Positions 26,330-36,117 of a DNA stretch of 64,000 bases are shown here, piece after piece. Both the position numbers and the translations under genes were made by a program. Location of the stretch: the NCBI GenBank assembly GCA_004154925.1, contig QJNS01000062.1, positions 124,001-188,000 of the forward strand, given 5' to 3'. Each line of letters opens with the position of its first letter. Within the stretch, counting starts at the first letter, position 1. This stretch comes from Monosporascus cannonballus. Taxonomy: Eukaryota > Ascomycota > Sordariomycetes > Xylariales. The notes under the pieces were generated by a model. That model searched no databases, was not told the origin of the DNA, and was given only the letters and a program-made list of their open reading frames with translations.

Positions 26330-29300
26330 GATTTTATATGGACCGATATATTTAAAATCGAGTTTTTTATTAGGTTGTTATGTTTAAATATTTTTGGTAA
26401 CGAGGAAAATTATTTCCCCTTTTTCGAAACTTAATTTTTTTAACTTTTTCTGGTTATAATACTTGCTTATTTAATTACGTACGAATTCCAGTTTTGTTTT
26501 TATTTTCTGGTGTAACTGTCGTAATTGTTTTAACGTAAAAATTATTTTGACATTAATTAGACTATCGTCGCGTACTTTTTTATAAATTTTTAAAACAAAA
26601 CCAAAATTTACGTTCATTAGTATTGTTTTAATATTTTCGTAATAATTAATGTTATAAGTTAATTATGTATTAAGAAGTTTTTTTAACTTAATTATTGTAT
26701 TTATAATTAATATAATATCTTAAGTAGGTTTTTAAAATTTAATTTATCCGTTTTGTTTATTTATCCGTTTAAGGTTTAAATACGTTAAATAATTTATGAT
26801 TTAGGCCGATTTATGCTATAAGGTCTTGCTAAAACTTAAATGCAAATATTGATTTCCTATTTAAAATAATTTTGATTAATAATCCGTATATATTAAAAAT
26901 ATGTTTAAAAAAATATATGTTATTTATTCGGCGATTGTATTTTTATAATAAGGTAAAAGAATAAGAACATTTTGTGAATCGATCAACAATTACGAAAATA
27001 TTATCGTAATATAATCCTATAATTAGATTTTTTTAATATAAAAAGTTTAATAATAAAATCGAATATTATTAAATAATATAGTTATTTTGCGATTAATAAT
27101 TGCTATAATTTTTCGTATAGCTTATATTGTCGTATTTTTCTTCTGGCATAAATATTATATTGCTATATAATTTGTTGTACCGTGAATTCTATTTTAGAAA
27201 AGGAATATATACGTTAAAATGGTTTTAGAGTTTTGTAAATCTCTGAATGTTTATATAATTAGTATTTATGTATTTTTCGTGCTAAATTCTTCTAGTATTT
27301 ATTTGGAATTTATATTTTGTTTGTTTTTTAGTTTTTTGGAAAACCGTTGTTATACTATTACTTCTTCTGATATATGTCGAAAAATACTGCCCGAATTGTT
27401 GTAATCTGTTATAAGCGTAAATATCCTTTTATAATGGCATTGAAAATTATGTAATTAATTTTAATTAATTCTTTTCGAGGCTTAATCGCTTGCTTAAAAT
27501 ATTTGCTTTGACGTTTTTTGATCTTTTTTTATAAATAATAATAAAGTTGAAGTTCGCTAATTTTTCCACATAACGAAGTTATTATCCTATAAGCTCCTTG
27601 ATTATAATAACACGGGTAGGATTTTAATAATTTATATAAACCTTAACCTGGTAAAAGCTTCTCTTTAAGAAATACTTAAATTCTCGAAATACTATAACGA
27701 TAGCCATAAATTCCTCATTTGGAATGCCGTAATTAAATTCGGCTTTTTTTAATTTGTACGAAAAAAATATATTAAGATATAATTTGCCTTGAATATTTCG
27801 TTATCCGATTATTACGTTTAATATATAATTCGAAATATCGGTTTTTAATTTAACAGAGCGATGTAAATTATATATAATTAATATTAGTTCGTTAATAATT
27901 ATATTTTTAATATTCTGAAATACCATTTTTATATTTAGCGTTTATTTAAACTTTTTTTCTTTTTTCGTAAAGTTTATTAAAAATATAATTATTTTACTGA
28001 AATTTCGAATACATTTTCTGTAATAATTGGCGAAGTTAAAAAATGCCTATATATCTTTAATTATAGTTATCGTTTATTATTTTATAACTGCAGCGATTTT
28101 CTCAATGTTTATCTTAATATATCTGAAGATAATAATATATTTTAAAAATTTTATTTTCTGTTTATAGAACTAAATATTTCTGCATTAATAAGTAATTTTG
28201 CGTTTTATAAAATTTGAAAAACTTTATAAATATGTTCTTTATGTGCTTTTTTCGTTTCTGAGAAAATAAGAATATCGTCGAGATAACAAACGACGCAAAT
28301 ATCGAGGCATTTTGGTAATATAAAATTAATTATCCGTTAGAAAGTTGCTAATACGTTGTAAGTTTTATTAACGTAACCAAATATTTAAATAATCTGTATT
28401 TTGTCTTAAAGCCTATTTTTATTCCTATTCTTTTTTAATTCTAATAAGGTTATATTTATTTCTAAGATTAAAGACTATAAATTATTTAGTTCCTTAAAAT
28501 CGGGTTTTTTTTCGTAATTAGGGATAATAATGTTTAATTCTCAATAATAACGTTATTTAGTTATCGATAGTTAATTACAAATCGTAATTTTTTATGTTTT
28601 TCAGTACGAAAAACATTGGGTATTTTGTGGATAACTTTAAGGGTCGAATCCATTCTTTTTGTAGCCGATTTTTCGGATATTTTTTGAAAATGTGTAACTC
28701 GTTTCCGTTAAGGTTGTAAATGGGGTAGAACTTCGTCGAAGATCCTTCTTTAAGGATTATTTTATAATTTTATTCGTTATGTTTCGATAATTTCGTATCG
28801 AGCTCTTTCCTAAAAAGCTATTTATACCGGTGGTACTATGGTGGCATATTGGTCAAATGTTTTGACCTTTGGGGCTTTTGTTATAAATCGTTATTTAGTT
28901 GTTTTAATTTCGCTTTAATAATAATAACGATACGTCGTATTTTTCTTTGATGCCCGTTTTTTTATGTTTTGTTCCTTTAGGTAGTAAGATTTCTATCGTA
29001 TCCTTATCCTTGTATTCGTTGCTATTATCGATCGAATGTTAAAATCTTAATTTCTTTTTTTCTTTTGCCTTATAATAGAGTATAAGATAAACCTTATCTA
29101 GCTAATTCTTTTATTAATTAAAATTTCGTGCTAGCGTATTTATAATAATCTTAAAATCATATCGTGATTCCCAAATAAAATAATATCGAAATTAATTATC
29201 TAATATCGTCCTTGGACAAAAATCTCGAAATAATTAATTTCGCGTATAATTTTTCCGTTATCGTAGGCGAATTCCTAACTTTCGGCATTCGTCGTTATAT

Positions 29301-29450
29301 AGGGTTTTAACTTATATTTCCATAATAATCTAAGCTTATTAATCATATCCGGTGCAATATAATTTCCGCTTAAAGTTTCGTAATTCATTATTACGATATA
29401 CCAATATGTTCCGATTTATATGTCCAAAATAATAAGATTATTAATAGCTT
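26330..29450 (-). pseudogene. A1 pol relic (RT, RNase H, integrase)
   Basis: Minus-strand motifs: KIPNVFRTEKHKKLRFVINYR near 28630-28560 (fingers), VVCYLDDILIF at about 28300-28265 (catalytic YxDD, both Asp retained), VIVDRFTKC near 26999-26965 (integrase core D-x-F-T-K) and KLDFKYIGPY-like sequence near 26366-26335 (the post-integrase K-L-x-x-K-x-x-G-P-F motif of Ty3/gypsy). Between these the frame is broken by RIP stops. A 75-codon minus-strand open frame at 29498-29725, rich in Lys, Arg and Gln, lies in the gag-pol junction zone and is not recognised. Confidence 0.8.
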
Positions 29451-30649
29451 TTATCGTTACGTTTAAAGTCTTTTTTAAGAGTTTTTTTTTAATTTTTCTA
29501 GGTTTCGTTATTTTGCAGCTTTCTTATAGGTAACCTTTTTCTTTTAATTCTTATTCGAGTTTGTCGAGCTTTATTTGTATTTTTTTCGTTTAGCGCGTTA
29601 AATTGCTGTATTTGCCGTTGTTGCCGGCGTACTGTTCCTTTAAGCCATATTAATTTTTTTTGTTTTGCTGCAGTTCCTTTCCTTATCGAGTAAATTGTGT
29701 TTTTATATTTGCAATTATATTTCATTATATGTCGTTCTAATTATCGTTTCAGACTTCTTTTTATAAACTAACGTATATTTCTTGATAGCCTTTTTTTCGT
29801 AAAAGTTTGTAATAAATGCTAACTGAAAATGGAAATCCGTAATAATTTTCTAGCAGTGTTTTTTTATTATATACTGGATTAATTCCTTTTCCATTTAGTG
29901 GTTATATTATTAGTAATAACAGAAAAGGTCTTTTTACGAGTATTACTTTTCTTCGAGCCAGCTTTTTATTTCGGCCAGCTATTAAATATCTTCTGGGGTT
30001 ATAAATCGAAATTGTTAATATTATTATTTATCGTTCTTGTTATTTCCGATACTGTTTGGAAAGTTAAATTCTTTATAGTACATACGAGTAATTCGTCTAT
30101 AAATGTATTATTTTTATTTTTCGTAATCGAGATATTCTCGTCGTCGACAGTATATGGTATACATTTTGCTATATCGAATAGGGGTTCCGAGATAAACTTT
30201 TTCTGTCCAATCCTGATATTCGCGTAATTATATTTATAATGTTTTTTTGTTATATTTACGATATTTATCGAGCCAGATTTTGAGTTTTTCGCATTTTTCG
30301 TCGGATTTTTTGTTATAATGGTCCCTATTGGACCTTTTGCTATGGAGGACCTGGTACGTACTTAGGTCGAATTATGTTGATGGATTTACTTTTGTTTTTT
30401 TGATTTTTTTTTTAGATTATCCCTTAGATACTGGTTTCCAGTTGTTTTAACGGAGTTTCTTAGATGCTTTGCATTATACTGCTTTCTACCTTATTTTGTT
30501 GCAATTATAGTATTTGGTCTGGCTCTAGTTTTTCCTATAAGTAATTCTTAGTTCCATAAGTCCTGGTTTTATACCGTAAGAAATATTGTTACGTCGAAAA
30601 GCGTTAATATTAGCTATATATCGGGATTTATTATCGTTTTTTTCCTTTG

Positions 30650-31640
30650 GTGCCCTTAATGCGCTATACGTATTGTCGATCGTTAATCTTAATTATTATA
30701 ATAATATAATTCGATAAATAATTAGGCCGATTAAATTTAAAAAGTTCTTTTTATACTTCCTTTTTTAGGTTATTAAAAAACTTAGCTATTAATGCTTTTT
30801 ATTCTTAGTTTAACTTAAAGGTTAATTAAATTAACGTATTGCCGTAATTAAACGTTAATTCTTTTTATCGTAGCTGCTAAATTTGTATTGCGGCTTTTGT
30901 TTTTTCGTTTATTATTCCGAAAGTTTTCGTTAACGTTTGTTCGAATTATGTTATGACCCAACGGGCTGCGGCCTCGGAAACGGTCGCTACAAACGACTAA
31001 GCCAGGTGGGTCAAGTCACGTGATGGCTCGACAGGATCGATCATAGAGCCTGAAGAGCCAGGCTCGATAGGATCGATCGTAGAGCCTGTAGAACCAGGCT
31101 CGACAAGGTTAAAGAATCAAGGATATATATACGCTCATTAATTCTATAGTTCAGATAGCTTCAGCTTGCAATACTCACCAATACCAAGTGTTTGCAATAC
31201 AACATCGTTACCCAAGGCATCCTTGGCATTACGAGACGTGACCCGTTACTGTATCCATTGCTCAGATTCCCACGATACTCCTGCCAGCATAAACCCGTCG
31301 ACTTAAGGTTTAATAGTTGGTTAAACCGCTTAGCCGTCACAAATTATTCGTAATTATTATAAATTCGCATTATTTTTAGATTTTATTTATCGATTAATAA
31401 AATAATGTATTTTCTTATAGCGAGCTTAAATTAAATAACTGTATTTCCTATAAGTCGTTTAATTGCGAATTCGATTCGTATAATAGGCGTAATTAATCGA
31501 ATGAGAAAATACCCGAAATATGTTCGGCATTAAGTTAAGAACAGTTATAATTTGGTCGAAATTTCGTTAAAAAGTTCTGGCTTAGGAAATTTAAAAATTT
31601 TCCTAGTTTTTTAGTAAAATTTAACTAAATAACCTAGCTT
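30650..31640 (-). pseudogene. A1 gag relic, split by a solo LTR
   Basis: The minus strand reads FKFPKPELFNEISTKL near 31615-31560, then LFLT and CRTYFGYF; the family has a P-x-P-F-(x)n-L-x-x-F-L-x-Q-x-x-x-Y-F pattern here. After the inserted LTR, the frame resumes with EQTLTKTFGIINEKTKAAIQ, LTFKLN, ALIAKFFNNLKKEV and LFKFNRPNYLSNYI, matching the retrotransposon gag region in which a small subdomain ends in a FYxGLKxEVKDEL-like motif. Stops are TAA and TAG at expected Gln codons. Gag forms the particle that houses retrotransposon RNA; this copy is dead. Confidence 0.75.
30949..31341 (-). mobile_element. A-family solo LTR (393 bp), barely RIP-mutated
   Basis: It begins TGTTATGACC and ends GCCGTCACA, with a perfect 5-bp duplication AATTA (30944-30948, 31342-31346). 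Its reverse complement starts TGTGACGGCTAAGCGGTTTA, matching the start of the A3 LTR. Composition is normal (about half GC), in sharp contrast to the AT-rich gag around it. It contains two and a partial copy of a 36-bp tandem unit (31025-31060, 31061-31096, 31097 on), starting GGCTCGACAGGATCGATC. A TATA-like ATATATAC lies near 31122. Confidence 0.95.
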
Positions 31641-31949
31641 ATTTAAAAAAGCGTCCCGGTTTCGAGAGCTTTTCCTTTTTTTTAAGCTTTTTATAAGCGG
31701 CCTAAAGAGAAATCGTAAGATCGTTATTATTTTTCTTAAGCTAGATAATATCTTTGTTTATAGTATCCAGACGTCGAAATACTTCTTTACGAAAAAAGCA
31801 AAATTAAACCTTTTTTTCCTCGGATTCCAATTTAATGTCCGGATTATTAGAGATTCGGTAAACAGGCTGTTCGGGCTGCTTGCTGGTAAATATGGTGTTG
31901 TCGATATTGCTCAAAATTTAACAGTATTACTAAATAAAAACTTATAACC

Positions 31950-32374
31950 TATAACTGCTAAAGGGTTTAACCAATTATTAAACATTAATTATACGAATTT
32001 ATATTAACAAAAAAATATCGTAACAAATCTAAATAATAAATATAATAACGTATTATATTTTGTAATATCAAAAATATTTTTAATAATAGTTTTATATTAT
32101 AAACTAAAATTATTTTAAATATAAAAATAAATAACGTATATATTTTAATCCGACTTACTGGCTTATTACTAGTAAATTAGTAATCCGGCTTACTAGCTTA
32201 TTACGAGTAAGTTAGTAATCCGGCTTATTAGCTTACTACTAGTAAATTGGTAATCCGGCTTACTAGCCCACCACTAGTAAGTTGGTGATCCGTCATGTAA
32301 TCTGCTTTACCGCGCACTCGTGGTTGGGTTATAACAGACCGTGTTTAAAGACCGCAACCCGTTGACTTGTGACA
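31950..32374 (-). repeat. A1 5' LTR (425 bp) with four 35-bp tandem units
   Basis: Tandem units at 32152-32187, 32188-32222, 32223-32257 and 32258-32292, each close to GCTTACTAGCTTATTACTAG followed by TAAATTAGTAATCCG. The outermost 80 bp (from about 32265) are GC-rich; the part facing the element interior is AT-rich. Confidence 0.85.
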
Positions 32375-33122
32375 AATATCGCCAAGCAAATATTTATTTT
32401 TAAGGATAACGAAATTATTATAATTAATTACATTATTAAAAATTTTACCGCTATTTATAAAAGTTTTTTAATTTATTAATACCTAAGTAAATTTTTATCG
32501 AAATTATAAACGGTTAATACGTTCGTTAATAATTTTCTTTTTCGGGTTTTTTTAAATCTTTTATTTAAAAACGTTATTTTTAATCTTAACCATAAAATAA
32601 AAGCCGTCGAACGCTTTTAATACGTACGTAAATTATAAAAAAAAAATTCGTTATTTACAATTTTTCGATAAAGATAAATATTAACGAGTTTAATAATAAA
32701 ATAAATTAATATTATAAAGGCGTTTAGGATTTTATAAAACGAAAGATAAATAATAATAATATTTTTTATAAAACAATTTATTACGAATCGAAAGAAACAA
32801 CTTTAAGTTATAATATAGAAAAAAATTATTATTTTTTATTTACCGAACTTTATAACGTTTTAAAACCCGTATTTATTATTAATTAATTACATAATACGTA
32901 ATACATATCTTTTTTTATCCTTATGAATTTTCGAAAATAATTATTAGCCGAATATAATATTTCGAATATATACGTAATATTTATTAAATTATTAATATAT
33001 ATTTCTATACGACATTAAAAATTAAAATTAATAATTACGAAAGTAATAACGAAAATAATTAGTTATTTCCGTTAAAAACGGTACGTTTTCCGCATTTTCC
33101 GTATTATTATTATAATTCCTGA

Positions 33123-33479
33123 TTGCGAAAAACGTTAAGTTCTATTACTAGATTGCAAAGCGATAGTTACGGAAGTTTAGGTCTATGGCGTCACTTGGAT
33201 ATACAGCTAAAAAAACGGCTTCAGGCTAAGGCAGGGCTCCTGACGCAATCCATACGTTATCCATCAGCAGCTTCAGCACCTCAAGGGCTGCTGAAGTTGA
33301 AGTGGGGGAAAATCAACATGTTGATTGAACATGATTCGTTCAAGCCCGCCAAGAAAATCAGCAATTTTCAGCAGAAAAAAAGTGGAAATGCTGATATTGA
33401 TGGACCCGAACGGTTTGCTGAAGATGATGTTGATTCCCCACAAATACGCGTTGTTGAAATGTCCCGAACACGCCCTTAA
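33123..33479 (+). pseudogene. Right-end open frame of element G
   Basis: A 118-codon open frame covers the GC-balanced right end and runs into the terminal repeat, where it reads RVVEMSRTRP. The first 30 codons lie in RIP-mutated sequence. The middle (KINMLIEHDSFKPAKKISN, GNADIDGPERFAEDDVDSP) has normal composition and could be the tail of an element protein, but the last 12 codons are terminal repeat, so a natural stop is doubtful. No domain recognised. Confidence 0.3.
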
Positions 33480-33539
33480 TCCAGCACTAACATTTTAAAC
33501 AAAACCGCCGGTTTAACCCGTACCGGCACCGGTCCAGAT

Positions 33540-33800
33540 TGTTACGAGCCCTCGCAACGTCTCTCATCTCCCATAGTGAGGCCTTCCTGTCAGACCTAGC
33601 AACGCCAGTCAGCCCTAGCAGAGATTACTTCATGCACCCCTGGTACCTTTTTCTCTCAGCTACAGCTGTATTTACGTGTATATAAAGAGGATTCGCTACC
33701 CTTACCTTTTAGCTAGGACCTTTTGGAGGTCAACAACCTGACAATTTATCCTTCCTCAGTTATATATGCTTCAGTGTGTGACATCAGGGTCTCACACTTC
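33540..33800 (+). mobile_element. Possible LTR fragment with TATA box
   Basis: The sequence starts TGTTACGAGCCC, is GC-balanced, has TATATAAA at 33679-33686 about 140 bp in, and reaches CA-ending candidates (CTGACA, CTCACA) at 33740-33800. No 5-bp duplication and no partner LTR were found. A 66-codon open frame follows (33884-34084) without a recognisable gag motif. The LTR reading is tentative; a host promoter region is possible. Confidence 0.3.
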
Positions 33801-34166
33801 CTTAAAGTACGACGTACGAAGAAGCTATCCGATTATGTGACCGCCCCAGAGGCCGAGTAAATCGGCCAGTAAGGCACTACGACATGAATAAGACAACTAG
33901 CGATTCACAGCCTCTAAACCACCTGCTTCAGAAGCCTGGGGGGGCTGTGTTAGACACACAGACTGACGCAACCCCACGACCAAGTAGAGAGATCTCCTTT
34001 TGGTCAACAGGCCAGGGTTTTTTTTCTTTATACACCGGTCAGGTCCGGTTTTATCAAGCCCTGGTAACCCTACATCGCTGCTAATAGTTGTTGTTGCATG
34101 TGCAGGACTTTATACAAGCTTTTTTTCTCCAGCCAGCCAGCAGAAATTGTTGATACAGACTGCCAC

Positions 34167-34874
34167 CTAGATGCAAGCCAGCGAGGAGTAGATGCCGCTC
34201 AACAATTCAATCACCCTTCTCTTGTATACATGGTACGTGCTGCTTTCCATCCTCTTGGCCATCAGACACTTTGTCAAGTGTTGTTGTAAATCTCGGAGGT
34301 GTGAGCCGGTTTGGCGTAGCCCTTGTCTGATGAGTGTGACATAAACCAAATTTGTTTCGGAATCCGTGAGTTGAATCCTCCCAAGAACCACTGACGGCAT
34401 AGCATTGGGCACTGATTTTGGTGTCGGGTGTACACGATGCCCATTTGTCCCCTCGCCTGTCCTTTCAGCTGGTGCAGCCGAATCGCCTGGGAAGGGATGG
34501 GCGGCCGGATGTATCTGGGCACGGCTGTCACGGCTGTCACGGGTTACGTCCCCCGGCGCGCTTGCTTCCCAGTACTTGATGCGTGCGGCTTCGTAGAGTA
34601 TGCAGAGGGTGGCCAAGCCATCCAGCAGCGCAGCCATCACGTCGTTGTTGGTACAACAGACAAGACATTCCCGTATGCCGGGACCGAGAAGATGAATGTT
34701 TTGGTGAAGCTGAAGGATCTCATCCATTGGCGCGCTCTCGTGGCCAGTTTTGCGGGCCATGGTCCGAAATATGTGCTTACCAGAATCATTGCACAAACAC
34801 GGTAGGTCCATTGTCTGGCGCGGAGGACACGGATGACTGTCTCGAGAGATTGAGGAGGAGTCTGACGGCGACAA
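34167..34874 (-). CDS. Transcription-factor-like protein, C-terminal part (AflR-type region)
   Basis: A 235-codon open frame of normal composition, free of RIP stops, in a GC-balanced island. It begins at TTG, so the true start is probably upstream or lost. The block MDLPCLCNDSGKHIFRTM ... APMDEILQLHQNIHLLGPGI ... ECLVCCTNNDVMAALLDGLA ... LCILYEAA resembles the C-terminal region of fungal Zn2Cys6 regulators of the AflR kind (C-x-C, then hydrophobic heptads D-x-V-L-x-x-H-K, then C-x-x-C and an L-rich helix). The end (ETNLVYVTLIRQGL, LRDLQQHL, YHVYKRRVIELLSG) fits the terminal helices. No Zn2Cys6 binuclear cluster (C-x2-C-x6-C) is visible upstream on the minus strand to 35500. It is probably a truncated gene or pseudogene. 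Assignment by pattern only. Confidence 0.45.
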   Translation of the reverse strand: MSPSDSSSISRDSHPCPPRQTMDLPCLCNDSGKHIFRTMARKTGHESAPMDEILQLHQNIHLLGPGIRECLVCCTNNDVMAALLDGLATLCILYEAARIKYWEASAPGDVTRDSRDSRAQIHPAAHPFPGDSAAPAERTGEGTNGHRVHPTPKSVPNAMPSVVLGRIQLTDSETNLVYVTLIRQGLRQTGSHLRDLQQHLTKCLMAKRMESSTYHVYKRRVIELLSGIYSSLACI

Positions 34875-35932
34875 TTGTTGGAATACTCAGGTGGCTGGTT
34901 ACGCTCCACAGCAGCAGCTGGGTATATATCTTCCAGGGCACCCTCCAATTGTAATTACCTAGACTTAATTCTTTAGCAATACAATCAGGTCATCATCGAT
35001 TTCAACAACAACGGGCACCATTATGGTGGACACTGATACTTTATACAATAAAATAGCTGCGTTACCTGCGTAACTTACCACCTCACCACAACCTGCTACT
35101 TCAACTTTCCTCGTCAGACAGTTAGACTTAGCCCAATATACCCACCCACCACCCCACAAAAGCACAGCAATGTACAGTAAGGCGTACAAGTGACAATCAT
35201 CTTCTCCTATAGACTGCTTACAGTGGAGTCGACACTTGTGGGGATACAGTAACGAAGCAAAAGGCCGCATGCACCGTCAGGGACCGTCCAGCGTTCTCGA
35301 ATGCCGCCTTTCCTTGCAAAACTGCGAACGGCGAGCAGGGACCAACAGCCCATGCTAGTCCCCTATGAACTGATTTGCTACAAGTAGTCTTGCTAGTCTA
35401 TCTAAACTATCTAAACCCTAGCGGCCAAGTGCGCTATTGATCTAAAACTAAATACCGCCTTTTCTCAGCAAATTCAGACATTCTCACACGGACCAGCCCC
35501 CTTGGCGTGCGGGAAAGGTGGGTCATATTCCAACGACATCTTTACATCATAAATCTTTAAAGTCTTTACAACCAGAGAAATGACCAGAGGAACGATTAAA
35601 GGAATAATTAGAAAAATAATTAAAAGTATGGTTAGAATAATTAGGATATTGGTAATTTAGATTATATTATAGATAACTTAAGGCTACAGTAGGTATTGGC
35701 CTTTATAATCTAGAAAATAATGGATATAGCGGTTTTGTAAAATTACAGCAAATATAATAAATTTTATAAGTATTAATAATTACATGTTTTAAAATAATGA
35801 CGTAAAAGAATTTAATAGCAAGTTTAGCAAGTATTAATAATTGTATTTTTAAGTAATAATCTGAAAAAAATAAAATTATAAATTTAGAAAGTTTTCGTAA
35901 TTAAAAAGATAAGATTTAAAAGAGAACGATTA
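34875..35932. other. Upstream flank of the regulator-like gene; no gene seen
   Basis: GC-balanced to about 35530, then AT-rich. A minus-strand open frame at 34965-35270 has no recognisable domain and I do not call it. The composition suggests surviving host sequence; the break near 35530 marks the start of RIP-affected DNA next to pogo element 2. Confidence 0.4.
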
Positions 35933-36097
35933 GTGACGTATATAATAAACGAATGCAATAAACAAGCGAATGCAACCGAATATACAATATAAAAGTGTTA
36001 CAGCTTGGTCCACTGTAAAAGCTCCAGTATATATGCAGCTGTAAGCACTAGGAAAATTGCCACAATTGTGATCATTCCACCGATCTTTTACCCTGGT

Positions 36098-36108
36098 GGC
36101 GCAGCGGT
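36098..36108 (+). other. Box-A-like motif (not a tRNA)
   Basis: TGGCGCAGCGG matches the tRNA box A pattern TRGCNNAGYNG. There is no box B at the right distance and no cloverleaf, and the site lies just before the pogo transposase frame. A chance match or a SINE-head fragment. Confidence 0.2.
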
Positions 36109-36117
36109 ATAAGGTGC

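Larger units (their letters stand above)
25070..32374 (-). mobile_element. Ty3/gypsy retrotransposon A1, nested in element G
   Basis: Two direct LTRs (25070-25422 and 31950-32374) bracket gag and pol relics on the minus strand. The flanking 5-mers are CATAT (25065-25069) and AATAT (32375-32379), a near-match duplication. Length is 7305 bp including an inserted solo LTR; the original element was about 6.9 kb. It is RIP-mutated throughout. Minus-strand gene order is gag (about 31640-30650), reverse transcriptase (about 28700-28200), integrase (about 27000-26400), then the 3' LTR: the chromovirus/Ty3 order. Confidence 0.9.
22641..33475 (+). mobile_element. PIF/Harbinger-type DNA transposon G, split by nested elements
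   Basis: The ends are inverted: left GTGTTCGGGACACTTCAACA (22645-22664), right (reverse complement) GTGTTCGGGACATTTCAACA. TTA flanks both sides (22638-22640, 33476-33478). A 3-bp TTA duplication and GGG-starting ends are the hallmark of PIF/Harbinger elements. Removing the inserted gypsy element leaves about 3.5 kb, a normal size. The outer 200-350 bp at each side are GC-balanced while the middle is RIP-mutated. A SANT-like coding relic inside supports the class. Confidence 0.8.

Noticed and set aside
29898..30227. 109-codon plus-strand open frame inside A1
   Set aside because: Antisense to the gag-pol junction; its composition is a RIP by-product and it has no copy-to-copy support.
32152..32292. 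CRISPR-like array of 35-bp units
   Set aside because: The units are contiguous tandem repeats without spacers, inside a retrotransposon LTR of a eukaryote.
34098..34954. Plus-strand open frames opposite the regulator-like gene
   Set aside because: They overlap the longer minus-strand frame, have no recognisable motif, and look like shadows.
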